Source: an uncultured Pirellulales bacterium
GTDB taxonomy: Bacteria > Planctomycetota > Planctomycetia > Pirellulales > Thermoguttaceae
Length of the DNA: 64,000 nucleotides
NCBI GenBank assembly: GCA_938015445.1
Contig: CALLPE010000018.1
Location: forward strand, 186,001 to 250,000
Direction of reading: 5' to 3'
Part shown: piece after piece, positions 46,010 to 55,404 of the stretch
Position numbering within the stretch: position 1 is the first letter of the stretch
Layout of the letters: the number at the start of each line of letters is the position of its first letter
Notes under the pieces: generated by a model
Told to the model about the DNA's origin: nothing
Databases searched by the model: none
What the model saw: the letters and a program-made list of their open reading frames with translations, nothing else
Translations under genes and position numbers: made by a program

Positions 46010-47788
46010 TCAATTTTTTGGAGCGCCAGCCCGTTCGCGCAACAACTCCAGTCGGCTGCGGGTGAACTCCTCGAAGCCTTCGACCAGCGGGGAATCGAGC
46101 TTTGGTTGTTCTTCCAGCCGCCAGGGCAAGCGCACAGTGAATGTGCTGCCTTTGCCCAACTCGCTTTGCACCGACACGCTGCCGCCCATCAACTTGCACA
46201 GCTCCTTGACGATCGACAGTCCCAGCCCGGTGCCCGAGTGTTCTCGGGTCATCGGGTCGCCGGTGGGGATGGCCGTTCGTCCTTGGCGGAACTTCTCGAA
46301 GATCACCTGCTGGTCTTCCGGTGCGATACCCACCCCAGTGTCGCTGACTTGCAGCACGAAAAAGTCCTGCTGGTCGCGGCGGGCGGAGACGACGATTCGG
46401 CCGCCTTCAGGCGTGAATTTGATGGCGTTCGATAGCAGGTTGTTGAGTATCTGCTGTACCCGGGCTTGGTCCTGATACAGCGGCGGCATGTCGGCGTCGA
46501 TAGAAAGCTCCAAGTCGATGTTTTTTCGCTCGGTCAGCGGTCGGGCCATGTCGCACTGGGCGGCCAACAGCGCCTGTGGGGCGAACTCGGTAGGGCGTAG
46601 CTCCATCTTGCCGCTTTCGATCTTCGCCAAGTCGAGGATGTCGTTTATCATCTCCAGCAGTTGGCGGCCCGAACTGAGGATGTTTTGCACGTACCGTTTT
46701 TGCTTGTCGGTAAGCGAGTCGGCCGAGGCCAGAATCTCGCCAAATCCCAGTATGCTGTTCAGCGGCGTGCGCAGCTCGTGGCTCATCGTGGCCAGGAAAT
46801 CGCTTTTTATGGAGTTCAGCTCGTACAGCCGCATGTTAACTTGGGCTAGCTCATCGACTTTCAAATCCAGCGTGGCGTTGGCCTGACGCAACTCTTCTTG
46901 AACCGTGACCAAGTGCCGCAACATCCGGTTGAAGGCCACAGCCAGTTCTTCGAACTCGTCGCCAGTGTGAATCTCCGCCCGCAGGGAGATGTTGCCTCGG
47001 CTAATCGCATCGCTGACGTATCGCAAATGCCGCAACGGCTTAACGATCACGTAGCGCACGATAACATACGAGGCCACCATCGCCAAAAACACGGTGATAA
47101 TGGCCGTAGACAACAGAATGGCCCGGTTCCAGTTGATCGCCCGCTGCGTGGGGCCGGTCGGTATCGTCACCTGTACCACGGCCATCAGATCGCCGTCGCG
47201 TTCGGCGATCGAGTAACCCAAGGGGTTACCCAGGCCAGGGTCGAATCCGCCCAAGCCGATACTGCTCCGCGCCGGCTGATGACAGGACGCGAAGCACAGA
47301 CTTTGAGCATACACAGGTTGATAGTAGTAATACTGGTTCCCGTCGCTGGAGGTCCGCTCGGCGAACAGTACATCTTGTGGCTCGTCGGCTTTGCTGGGAC
47401 GCTGCCTTTGGAAGTAATCGAGCAATTGCCGCTCGAAGCTGTCGGCCGCGCGAAAGCGTTCCGGCAGGGGCCGTGGCTGCGAGGGTTGCTCGGGCAGGAT
47501 GAAGCGGGCTTCGTGCGGCTGCTTGCTAAAAGAATCAGCTAAGGCCTTGGTCACTGGCCGGAAGTGCTCGCTGCTTTCCAGGCTCTTCCAGTGCTGTACC
47601 TGCATCACCTGATCGACCAGCAACCGGCCCGTGTTGCGATTCTGTTCGCTGACCACCTTTTCCGTCTGATTGCCGTACCACCAAAAGCTGGCCGTAATCA
47701 GCAACAACAAACAGGCCCCAAACAGGAAGCGGCACTTGCGCTCCAGACTGGTTTCGCCTAATACGTGCTTTATGGAACGGTACGACAT
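46010..47788 (-). CDS. Membrane sensor histidine kinase with a possible haem-binding sensor
   Basis: A 592-aa histidine kinase. One membrane helix at residues 21-38, an extracytoplasmic sensor (~39-223), a second helix at 224-246, HAMP (247-300), coiled coil, HisKA with phospho-acceptor His337 in 'MSHELRTPLNS', and HATPase_c with 'NNLLSNAIKFTPEGGRI', 'VSDTGVGIAPEDQQVIFEKF' and 'GTGLGLSIVKELCKLMGG'. The sensor contains C165-x3-C169-H170 within 'YAQSLCFASCHQP', resembling a c-type haem site (commonly CxxCH), as in DUF3365/Tll0287-like sensors. ATG 47788 is chosen because the sequence 'MSYRSIKHVLG' fits a cytoplasmic N-terminus; the longer frame adds 26 poorly conserved residues. No response regulator is adjacent; Rrf2 lies downstream. 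Confidence 0.88.
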   Translation of the reverse strand: MSYRSIKHVLGETSLERKCRFLFGACLLLLITASFWWYGNQTEKVVSEQNRNTGRLLVDQVMQVQHWKSLESSEHFRPVTKALADSFSKQPHEARFILPEQPSQPRPLPERFRAADSFERQLLDYFQRQRPSKADEPQDVLFAERTSSDGNQYYYYQPVYAQSLCFASCHQPARSSIGLGGFDPGLGNPLGYSIAERDGDLMAVVQVTIPTGPTQRAINWNRAILLSTAIITVFLAMVASYVIVRYVIVKPLRHLRYVSDAISRGNISLRAEIHTGDEFEELAVAFNRMLRHLVTVQEELRQANATLDLKVDELAQVNMRLYELNSIKSDFLATMSHELRTPLNSILGFGEILASADSLTDKQKRYVQNILSSGRQLLEMINDILDLAKIESGKMELRPTEFAPQALLAAQCDMARPLTERKNIDLELSIDADMPPLYQDQARVQQILNNLLSNAIKFTPEGGRIVVSARRDQQDFFVLQVSDTGVGIAPEDQQVIFEKFRQGRTAIPTGDPMTREHSGTGLGLSIVKELCKLMGGSVSVQSELGKGSTFTVRLPWRLEEQPKLDSPLVEGFEEFTRSRLELLRERAGAPKN

Positions 47789-47978
47789 GACATTGCAACA
47801 CGAAATGACATTGTAAATTGTACGCCTCCGGCCGCAGGGCTGCCAAGACTCAGCGCCGCGCGGCACGCCGTGGACACCCTGCCCACGGTACAGACGCTAT
47901 ACACTGTTGCCGACCGGTGGGATAGACTAATGCCTACCGCCGGGCTAAGCTACTACTGTGTAGCATCGGCGTGACTGT

Positions 47979-48023
47979 TTCATTAAGCAGCTTCATTAAG
48001 CAGCGATTTCATTAAGCAGCGAT
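47979..48023 (+). repeat. Three short tandem repeats upstream of the HzsA-related gene
   Basis: TTCATTAAGCAGC occurs at 47979, 47992 and 48008; the second and third are 16-bp copies extended with GAT. The array ends about 24 bp before the start codon. Confidence 0.9.
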
Positions 48024-48046
48024 TGCGGTCGGATGGGAGGTGGGCA

Positions 48047-50446
48047 ATGCCAATCATGCCAAAGCTGATGGTGGCTAGTATGCTGGCGGGATTGGTTTTT
48101 TCGGGGCCCAGCGCCCGGGCTGCGGATGGCTCTCTCCCGGGGCAACTGTCCGGCGTGCAACAGCCAGCCGTCAGGACGGCGGCTGCCAGTTTGCCGGTAT
48201 TCCTGAACACGCCCGTTACAGCCGACGAACTGGGCTTTGAAGAAATTGTGTTTGTCAAGCGAAGGCCTTATTCGTCGGACCATTACTATACCGACATCGA
48301 CAACGGCACCAGGGCAGACCGTTTCGATTCCCGGAACGGCATCTACATCTACAACCTGCGCACCGGGACGGAGCGTGCAGTTGTCACGGCGGCGGAGCTG
48401 CCCGGCGGTCGCGGGTTCATCGGGAAAATAAGCCTATCTTTCGATGCCCGAAGAGTGCTGTTCGACTTCCGCGAGCATCCTGGGGCGGGATTCCGGATTT
48501 GGCAGGTGAACCTCGACGGCACAGGGCTGCGGCAGGTTTCCTTCCCTCCGCCCGACGAGGCCGAGAAAGTGGCCCGCTGGGGCCGTCCCTGGCATACCGA
48601 CGACGTGCATCCCAACTATCTATCCGACGGAAGGATCATCTTCTCCTCCACCCGCTGCGAACACACCATTCTCTGTGGTGGTTCGGCGCATTTGGTGGCG
48701 CCGGTGTTGCACGCGATGGATGCCGACGGGCGGAATGTCGAGCAGCTCAGCCGCAGCCCGGTAAGCGAGTTCTGCCCGCTGGTTCTCGACGACGGCCGGG
48801 TGCTGTATCACCGGTGGGAATATGTGGACAAAGGGGCCAGGGTGGCCAAGACGCTGTGGACGATGAACCAGGACGGCACCCATCCGCAAGAGGTGTACGG
48901 TTTGGCCGACGATACCACCACAGTCTACATGTACCCGCAGCCCATACCCGGGCCCGATCGTCGCCTGGTATGTGTGGGGACTTGCCATTTTCCTCAGGGT
49001 GGCTGTGTGGGGCCTATTATGATTATCGAGTATGGGCGAGGGGTGCGTGTACGGGGGCCAGACCCTGACCAGCCCGACTTCTCGCCCCACGATCCCAGGT
49101 ATTCGGTGGTGAACATCACCCCGCATGTCTTCATTCAGCGGCGCACCGAGCCGGGATGGTACTTCCTCAGACCCGACGGCACTTACGTCCACGACAGGGA
49201 AGGCAAGAGCGGTTACCTCTATACGCATCCCTATCCGGTCGGGTCCGACCGGTTCCTCGTGTCGCTGAAGGCCGATCCGACGCATCATTATCAGAACGTG
49301 CCCAACGCTTATGGGATTTACCTGATAGACACGGCGGGCAATCATCGCCTGATTCACCGTGACGAGCGGCTTTCTTGCTGGCACCCGACTCCCGTTGTTC
49401 CGCGCCAGGTACCACCAATGACCGCTACACCTCGAAATCAGGAATACGCGGAGCGCGGACAAGCCGTATGCATTGTGACCAACATCCACGATGGCATGGA
49501 GGGAGTGCGTCCTGGCGAGGTGAAGTGGCTGCGAGTAAACGAGGTGTTGCCGCGGTACTGGTCCACCGGCAGGCGCTGGGCGCCGTCGGTAAGTAGCTCG
49601 CAATGGCGGGCGGCATTGTGGCCGCGCGTCCAGTGGGGAGTGGTCCCGGTGGAACCCGACGGCTCGGCCCATTTCGTCGTGCCCGCAAACCGCAACATTT
49701 TCTTCCAGGCGTTGGACGAGAACTTTCGGGAAATACAGCGGGAACGGACCTATGTAAATTATGCTCCAGGCGAGGTGCGGTCTTGCTCGGGCTGTCATGG
49801 GCAGTCCAACCGCACGCCTCCGCTGGGCGGTGGGGGTGCTCCCCTGGCTTTGCGCCGGCCTCCCAGTCAATTGATGCCCCAACCATGCGACTTGGCGGAA
49901 AATGGCGGCGACGGAAAGCCAGGCCAAGTGATCCACTATCCTACCGACATCCAGCCCCTGTTCGACGCCAAGTGCGTGCAGTGTCACGGGGCGATTGGTC
50001 CAGCGGGCGATCTAAGGCTTACTGGGGAAGTCACCACCATGTACAACACTTCTTACGAACAGCTTGCCCGGAAGGAACTGGCCGGGCCGTTGATCGCCGA
50101 GTTCATCTCTTTCCAGGAAGGCGACCGAGGAAACTACAATGGTGCATACTTGCCGCCGCGCTCGTTGGGATGTGCAACGAGCGTGCTGGTGGCGGTGTTG
50201 ACTGACCCGGCACACCCAAAGAATGCCAAAGAGGACCATACAAAGATGCTTACACCGATGGAACTGATGCGCTTGTGCCGTTGGGTGGACAGCAACTATC
50301 AGTTTTACGGCAGTTATTTTGGGCGACAGCATGCCCAGTGGGTAAAGCCAGACCCGACCAATCCGGCATACGATCCTGCCGATTTCCGTCGTCGCCCGAC
50401 ATTCGAGGAAGCTACCAGTTTCCTGGCGCCCGCGTGGCATCGGTGA
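48047..50446 (+). CDS. HzsA-related dihaem c-type cytochrome
   Basis: A 799-aa exported protein. The ATG at 48047 follows a GGGAGGTGGG ribosome site; an in-frame TTG at 48023 is less likely. A signal peptide (residues ~1-26, 'MVASMLAGLVFSGPSARAAD') precedes a TolB/PD40-like beta-propeller (~60-380, e.g. 'GKISLSFDARRVLFDFR', 'VHPNYLSDGRIIFSSTR'). Two CxxCH haem-c sites lie in the C-terminal third: CSGCH (~580) and CVQCH (~643). The layout corresponds to the HzsA-related family, named after the hydrazine synthase alpha subunit and widespread in planctomycetes that do not perform anammox. The actual reaction is unknown. The Tat-exported isomerase-like gene follows by 79 bp, suggesting joint action outside the cytoplasm. 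Confidence 0.85.
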   Translation: MPIMPKLMVASMLAGLVFSGPSARAADGSLPGQLSGVQQPAVRTAAASLPVFLNTPVTADELGFEEIVFVKRRPYSSDHYYTDIDNGTRADRFDSRNGIYIYNLRTGTERAVVTAAELPGGRGFIGKISLSFDARRVLFDFREHPGAGFRIWQVNLDGTGLRQVSFPPPDEAEKVARWGRPWHTDDVHPNYLSDGRIIFSSTRCEHTILCGGSAHLVAPVLHAMDADGRNVEQLSRSPVSEFCPLVLDDGRVLYHRWEYVDKGARVAKTLWTMNQDGTHPQEVYGLADDTTTVYMYPQPIPGPDRRLVCVGTCHFPQGGCVGPIMIIEYGRGVRVRGPDPDQPDFSPHDPRYSVVNITPHVFIQRRTEPGWYFLRPDGTYVHDREGKSGYLYTHPYPVGSDRFLVSLKADPTHHYQNVPNAYGIYLIDTAGNHRLIHRDERLSCWHPTPVVPRQVPPMTATPRNQEYAERGQAVCIVTNIHDGMEGVRPGEVKWLRVNEVLPRYWSTGRRWAPSVSSSQWRAALWPRVQWGVVPVEPDGSAHFVVPANRNIFFQALDENFREIQRERTYVNYAPGEVRSCSGCHGQSNRTPPLGGGGAPLALRRPPSQLMPQPCDLAENGGDGKPGQVIHYPTDIQPLFDAKCVQCHGAIGPAGDLRLTGEVTTMYNTSYEQLARKELAGPLIAEFISFQEGDRGNYNGAYLPPRSLGCATSVLVAVLTDPAHPKNAKEDHTKMLTPMELMRLCRWVDSNYQFYGSYFGRQHAQWVKPDPTNPAYDPADFRRRPTFEEATSFLAPAWHR

Positions 50447-50525
50447 CGGGTAGGCACGGCCGAGCGCTCCCCGGTGCTCTGCGGGAGGACATAAACAGGA
50501 CCTGCATTTTGCGTGGGGGTAAGCG

Positions 50526-52103
50526 ATGTCTAAGGGGCACCATTCGCACTGCAATCAATTGCCCTCCTCGTGCTGTTGCGGCAGTTACTTGCCGTACGGT
50601 GGTTGGAACAGGCGAGAGTTCTTGACGGCTGCCGCAGCCGGCGCTGCGCCGCTAGTCTCGGTCGGATGGGAAGCCGCGGCAGGCGAAATGCTCGGCGCCG
50701 AGCCAACACGACAGCGGCAGCAGCCGATACGAAAAACGCTCCGCGTGCAACCGGTGTTTAATTGCCACATATACGAGCGTCAGAGGCAAACCAGTTGGCG
50801 GGTGACCGGCGCGATACAGGACGCCGCTGAGCTGCACGCCGAGGAAGAGCACATCCGCCGCGACTTGGCCGCCATCAAGGCGGCAGCCGATTTCCCTGTG
50901 GAGATACTGCCGCTTGTGACGGTGGAGAACGTCGAGCAAGCCAGTGCAATTCCCAAGATCGACCACGATGTGACGCTGATCTATGCTGCCCGCCGAAATG
51001 TCGCTGTGCTGGAAGCTCTGGCCGGCGGAGAGCAGTGGAAACTGATGTTCGTGCGTCACCGTTCCGGGCCGTTATATTACATGTACATCGGGGCACACAC
51101 TCATTTTCTGCGGAAGAGGCGTGACACGTTCGCCCAACCCAACATGGACATCCACGACGTAGTGGTGGATAGCCGGGAAGAGCTGCTGTGGCGACTGAGG
51201 GCGCTGGCCGGGTTGAAGAACATGCTGGGCAAGCGCATTGTCGCTGTAGGCGGTCCGGCCGGCTGGGGCGCCGACGGCAAGGAAGCCCCTGGTAGGGCCG
51301 TGAAAAACTTCCGCTTCGACATCCAGACGGTGTCGTACGAGGAACTGGGGAAGCGCATTCAGCGGGCGCAGCAAGACGCAGCGATGGTCAGACGCTGCGC
51401 AGCCGAGGCTGACCGCTATCTGGCCGAACCGGGCGTGCGGCTGGAAGTTCCGCGCGAGGATGTCCACAAGGCATTCCTGCTTACCGAGGTTTTTCGCGAT
51501 CTTCTCGACGAAGCGCAAACCGACGCCATCACCATCAATCTGTGCATGAGCACCATCATGCCGGTCTCGGGCACTACTGCTTGCCTGCCACTGGGGATAC
51601 TCAACGACGAAGGCTACCTGGCGTTTTGCGAGTCGGATTTCGTGGTCATCCCGGCAGCGGTATTGTTGCACTACGTGAGCGGCAAGCCGGTGTTCTTCTG
51701 CAATCCTTCCTGGCCCCACCAGGGAATGGTAACCGTCTCGCACTGCACTGCACCGAGGAAGATGGACGGGCGGACGCTCGAGCCGGTGCGGATCGTAACA
51801 CATTACGAGTCGGACTTCGGCGCAGCACCGAAGGTGGATATGCGGAAAGGACAAGAAGTCACGGTGATAAACGCCGATTTCTCTGGTCGGCGGTGGCTGG
51901 GCTTTTCGGCAGAGATAGCCGATAGTCCCTTCTTCCCCATTTGCCGTACGCAACTGGAGCTGCGTATCCGCGGCGACTGGGAGCGGCTGTTGGAGGAGAT
52001 TCGCGGCTTCCACTGGTTGGTGTGCTATGGGCAATGGCTGCGCGAGATGGGCTACGCGGTTCGCAAGGCGGGATTGGAGTGGTTGGCATTGACGCCCAGA
52101 TGA
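50526..52103 (+). CDS. Tat-exported sugar isomerase-like protein
   Basis: A 525-aa protein. The N-terminus has a Tat motif, 'NRREFLTAAAAGAAPLVSVG' (residues ~28-47), preceded by a Cys-rich extension (HCNQLPSSCCCGS). The body resembles the L-fucose/arabinose isomerase superfamily: an N-terminal Rossmann-like part, 'AITINLCMSTIMPVSGTTACLPLGILNDEGYLAFCESDF', then 'GKPVFFCNPSWP' and a C-terminal beta-rich domain. In isomerases such regions hold the metal-binding residues. The true substrate is unknown; similar proteins in planctomycetes are simply called sugar isomerase. It is probably in an operon with the upstream HzsA-related cytochrome. Its last seven codons, including the stop, are tandemly duplicated. 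Confidence 0.75.
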   Translation: MSKGHHSHCNQLPSSCCCGSYLPYGGWNRREFLTAAAAGAAPLVSVGWEAAAGEMLGAEPTRQRQQPIRKTLRVQPVFNCHIYERQRQTSWRVTGAIQDAAELHAEEEHIRRDLAAIKAAADFPVEILPLVTVENVEQASAIPKIDHDVTLIYAARRNVAVLEALAGGEQWKLMFVRHRSGPLYYMYIGAHTHFLRKRRDTFAQPNMDIHDVVVDSREELLWRLRALAGLKNMLGKRIVAVGGPAGWGADGKEAPGRAVKNFRFDIQTVSYEELGKRIQRAQQDAAMVRRCAAEADRYLAEPGVRLEVPREDVHKAFLLTEVFRDLLDEAQTDAITINLCMSTIMPVSGTTACLPLGILNDEGYLAFCESDFVVIPAAVLLHYVSGKPVFFCNPSWPHQGMVTVSHCTAPRKMDGRTLEPVRIVTHYESDFGAAPKVDMRKGQEVTVINADFSGRRWLGFSAEIADSPFFPICRTQLELRIRGDWERLLEEIRGFHWLVCYGQWLREMGYAVRKAGLEWLALTPR

Positions 52104-52124
52104 TTGGCATTGACCCCCGGATGA
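52083..52124 (+). repeat. 2 x 21-bp tandem repeat spanning a stop codon
   Basis: 52083-52103 (TTGGCATTGACGCCCAG...) includes the gene's final TGA; 52104-52124 is a near-identical copy with three substitutions. Twenty-one bases equal seven codons. Confidence 0.92.
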
Positions 52125-52151
52125 GCTGACGGCTTAGCCGAGCGGCGCGCT

Positions 52152-53213
52152 TCAGCACGGGATGACTGCTTCGGCCGGAGCGCCGATTTGCACTAGCAGC
52201 CGTTCGAGAATCCAGCGCGGTTGAAGAGCGCTGGCGCCTTTCAAATCCAAATCAGCTTGGAGCAGCCACTGGTAGAGTTTCAGGCCCCGCTGGCGTCCTA
52301 GGCGGCGCAAACGGCGCTCGGCTTTTTGCCGGGCGTCTTTTTCGCGGAAATTGACCAATCCGGCCTGATCGATCACCCAGCCCATATCAGGTCGGCGGCC
52401 GGCTGCCTCGGCCTGCAAGTAGATGCGCGTAGCCACGGCGTACTTTCGCAACACGTAGCTGATTTGGGCCAGAATGCCGATGGGCTGTTCTCCCAGTGCC
52501 AACAGCCGGTCGAGTTGGACCAACGCCTCGCGCAAGTTGCCGTCCAGCGCCAGGTCGATCATTTCGAAGGCGTTCTTGGTGCGTCCGCCGGCGACCGAGT
52601 GCGCGATCAGTTCCGGGGAGATGTTTTTTGCGGTTCCGGCCATCAAAGCCAATTTGGCCAGCTCTTGATCGAGCAGTCCCAGTTCTGGTTCTACCAGTTC
52701 CAGTAAAGTGGCGGCTGCGGCTGGAGTGAGCGAAAGGCGATGGGCTTTTTTGGCCCAGTCGATCAGCCATTGGCGCAGTTGCGCCTCGTTTTCCACTTTG
52801 CAGTGGATGAGCAGCCCTGATTCGGCCACGGCTTTGTAGAGCCTGGTGGCGGCGGAGAAGGTTTGTAGCTCCAACACCAGCACGCTGCTACGGAGTGGGC
52901 GTGCCACGTACTGCTCTAGTTCGGCGCGGTAGTGAGCGACGAACTGGTCGGCGTCCTCGACCAGCACGAGCCGCGTCCCGCCGAACATAGGTGCGGTTTC
53001 CAGTTCTGCCAGGACTGCGGCCCATTGCGTGCGTTGCCCGTCGAAGGCGGCAAAGGAAAAGCTGGCTTCCCCCTCCCCCACCACTTGTTGGCGTAGCAGT
53101 GCGAGCGAGCGGCGGCGCAGAAACAGCTCGTCGCCGTAAACCACGCACACCTGGCGTGCGGGATAACGGGAGGAATCCAAGAGGTAATCGGTAGCGGCAA
53201 TCGGCTTGGCCAT
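52152..53213 (-). CDS. holA: DNA polymerase III subunit delta
   Basis: A 353-aa clamp-loader delta subunit, which opens the beta sliding clamp during replication. Recognised by 'VCVVYGDELFLRRRSLALLRQQVV' (the usual opening), 'LETAPMFGGTRLVLVEDADQFV', 'LIHCKVENEAQLRQWLIDWAKKAHRLSLTPAAAATLLELVEPELGLLDQELAKLAL' and the helical collar 'AFEMIDLALDGNLREALVQLDRLLALGEQPIGILAQISYVLRKY'. The length is normal. It has an ATG start and is the second gene downstream of mgtE on the minus strand, with a 160-bp gap. Confidence 0.95.
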   Translation of the reverse strand: MAKPIAATDYLLDSSRYPARQVCVVYGDELFLRRRSLALLRQQVVGEGEASFSFAAFDGQRTQWAAVLAELETAPMFGGTRLVLVEDADQFVAHYRAELEQYVARPLRSSVLVLELQTFSAATRLYKAVAESGLLIHCKVENEAQLRQWLIDWAKKAHRLSLTPAAAATLLELVEPELGLLDQELAKLALMAGTAKNISPELIAHSVAGGRTKNAFEMIDLALDGNLREALVQLDRLLALGEQPIGILAQISYVLRKYAVATRIYLQAEAAGRRPDMGWVIDQAGLVNFREKDARQKAERRLRRLGRQRGLKLYQWLLQADLDLKGASALQPRWILERLLVQIGAPAEAVIPC

Positions 53214-53376
53214 AGATGGATAGCATTATACATCCGCCGGATGGCTCGCAGAATCGTCTGCGCGGCATGCGCTACCGGAAGTTCGCCTGCGTGCCTTGCG
53301 CCTGGCGGCGCCGGATGTGGATAGCCGCTGCAAACGATGCCCGGTTCAAACGACGCTCCTGGAGAACAGTGTCCGT

Positions 53377-54741
53377 TCAGAACAGTATGGCCTTGGCGAT
53401 GCTGAAGTAGATCACAATGCCGGTGACATCTACGAAAGTAGCCACAAATGGGCTGGAGGAATAGCCCGGATCGACGCCGAAACGTCTGAACAGCAGCGGT
53501 AGCATCGAGCCGACCAGCGTTCCCCACAGACAGATCGAAGCCACCGCCAACGAGATCACCAGCGCCAGCATAATGCGATCGGTTCCATCCAGCACCGAGG
53601 CGGGAGTAAGTGCAGCGCGGACGAAACCTATGCAGCCCAAGGTCACCCCCAGGGCGATTCCCATAAAAAACTCGTGCCGCAGCACGCGGAACCATTGTTG
53701 CGGGGTTACCTGACCTAGCGCCAGTGCGCGGGTGGTTAGCGTGGCGGCCTGCGAGCCTGAATTGCCTCCGGTGGATATGCAAAGCGGCACAAACAAACTC
53801 AAGGCCACCACGGCTTTAATGGCGTCTTCGAACGAGGCCAAAGCGGTGAAGGTGAACAGCTCGGCGATGAACAGGGCGGCCAACCACAAGGACCGCTTGC
53901 GCCACACGGTGAAGAAGGGGGCCTCCAGATGGCTTTCGACCATCGCCGCCACTGCGCCCATGTGCAGCGCATCCTCGGTGGCCTCGTCGGTCACCACGTC
54001 GAGCACGTCGTCGTGGGTGATGATGCCCACCAGCCGATGCTGGTCGTCCACGACCGGGATGGCCAAGAAGTCGTATTTGGCCAGTTTGGCGGCCACTTGT
54101 TCCTGGTCTTCGTCGACGCGCACCGAGATGACGTCCGGATGCATGATGTCGCGCACCGTGGCCGAAATGGGGGCCAAAATCAGGTCGCGCAACGATACGA
54201 AGCCGATCAGCCGCCGCTGGTCGTCGAGCACGTAAACGTAGTAGATCGTCTCGCTGGCCGGGGCCTGCTGCCGCAACAGCGCCAGCGCCTCGCCCACGGT
54301 AACATCCGCCGGCAGCGAGGCATAATCGGTGGTCATCAGCGCACCGGCGCTTTGTTCCGGGTAGGAGAGCAAACGGCGGATGTCTTCCCGGTCGGCCTTG
54401 GCCACTAGCGGCAAGATGCGTTCCACGACCGCCGGTTCCATGCGCTGGAGCAGGTCGGCCCGATCGTCGTGCGACATCGCTTCCAGCAGCCGCGACAACT
54501 GCTCGCTGCCAGCGCCGCTGGCCAGGGTCACCTGTTTTTGCGGAGAATAAAAGGCGAATATTTCGGCTTGCCGTTGCAAAGGCGCGCGGGAAAGAAGCTG
54601 CCAAGTCTCTTCGACCGACAGCCCCTCGGAAAGCTCGGCGATGCTGGCCGGGTGGGCCTCGACCAGGAACTCGCTCAGTGTGCCATCGTCTTCGCCGGAA
54701 AGCATTTCGCGCAGTTCGGGCAGCAACAGCGGGTTTTCCAT
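53377..54741 (-). CDS. mgtE: Magnesium transporter MgtE
   Basis: A 454-aa Mg2+ channel. Cytoplasmic N-domain (residues ~1-130, acidic helical superhelix), two CBS domains (~135-255, 'GALMTTDYASLPADVTVGEALALLRQQAP' and 'DIMHPDVISVRVDEDQEQVAAKLAKYDFLAIPVVDDQHRLVGIIT'), and five membrane helices (~285-454) with the conserved 'GGNSGSQAATLTTRALALGQV' pore region. In homologues the CBS and N domains sense cytosolic Mg2+ and gate the pore. The ATG at 54741 (MENPLLLPELREML) is preferred; the frame extends 15 codons upstream. The 3' end shows a weak 16-bp duplication (AGAACAGT x2) around the stop. Confidence 0.95.
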   Translation of the reverse strand: MENPLLLPELREMLSGEDDGTLSEFLVEAHPASIAELSEGLSVEETWQLLSRAPLQRQAEIFAFYSPQKQVTLASGAGSEQLSRLLEAMSHDDRADLLQRMEPAVVERILPLVAKADREDIRRLLSYPEQSAGALMTTDYASLPADVTVGEALALLRQQAPASETIYYVYVLDDQRRLIGFVSLRDLILAPISATVRDIMHPDVISVRVDEDQEQVAAKLAKYDFLAIPVVDDQHRLVGIITHDDVLDVVTDEATEDALHMGAVAAMVESHLEAPFFTVWRKRSLWLAALFIAELFTFTALASFEDAIKAVVALSLFVPLCISTGGNSGSQAATLTTRALALGQVTPQQWFRVLRHEFFMGIALGVTLGCIGFVRAALTPASVLDGTDRIMLALVISLAVASICLWGTLVGSMLPLLFRRFGVDPGYSSSPFVATFVDVTGIVIYFSIAKAILF

Positions 54742-55404
54742 GGCAACAATACCCCTGTGGTGGGCCGCGTGCCAACCAATGACCAATTGGCCAACGCCCA
54801 GCTTGTGTACTCATTGTGTGCACAGTCGGATTCAACAGCTTGCCAGCACACACCGTACGGACGCACGCTGCCGGCAGGCTATTAGTAAAATTATGGGAAC
54901 GGACGTCGAGCCCGACAAGGCGGTCTGTCGCCAGCGCTAAAATTGTCCGAAGGGAAAAATTCGGCTTGGGCATCGATGTCAAACTTATTACGCGACAATT
55001 CGGCGCGGGCGGTGTGGCAGTGGTGCCGCATCGACATGCGATTCTCCGACTTGCTGCACTGCGGACGGTTCGCTTCCTTGGCGGCAGTCGGGCGGAAGAC
55101 GGATGATCCTTTACCCTTTTACTTTTGGGTGTTATCAGGGCACATTTGCAATGGTTTCAAAATAATAGGCGCTAACAGAACATAATCCGTAAAAGTTTCA
55201 AATAGCGCATTTCAAATAGCGCATCTGCTAGAAATAACACTCCGCCAAGCTGTAGTGCCCGCAAAGGAGGTTCTGCTAGCGGCTGCCAGGGAATTTCTAC
55301 TGGCCACTGACGCAGTAAAAGTAAAAGTTTGCGAAGCGCCGGTCGTCGGCTTAGAATTGGCGAATGTCGTAATGCTTAAGTATTCCGTTTTCGGGGCCGC
55401 ACAA
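54742..55404. other. Divergent intergenic region, about 660 bp
   Basis: Lies between mgtE (minus) and the HTH gene (plus). No gene is clear. A tandem 14-bp repeat (TTTCAAATAGCGCA at 55196-55209 and 55210-55223) lies here, with a loosely related TTTCAAAATAATAGGCGC at 55155. The open frame continues upstream of the chosen HTH start from a GTG at 55255, but that part is not conserved-looking. Confidence 0.5.
55196..55223 (+). repeat. 2 x 14-bp perfect tandem repeat
   Basis: TTTCAAATAGCGCA is directly repeated at 55196-55209 and 55210-55223 in the AT-rich upstream region of the HTH gene. Confidence 0.92.

Noticed and set aside
48023..48046. TTG start for the HzsA-related gene
   Set aside because: The ATG at 48047 has a strong ribosome site and begins a good signal peptide; the TTG lies at the end of a repeat.
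48047..50446. Anammox hydrazine synthase subunit
   Set aside because: Only the HzsA-related fold is shared; no other hydrazine synthase subunits or anammox genes are in the window, and the family is widespread in non-anammox planctomycetes.
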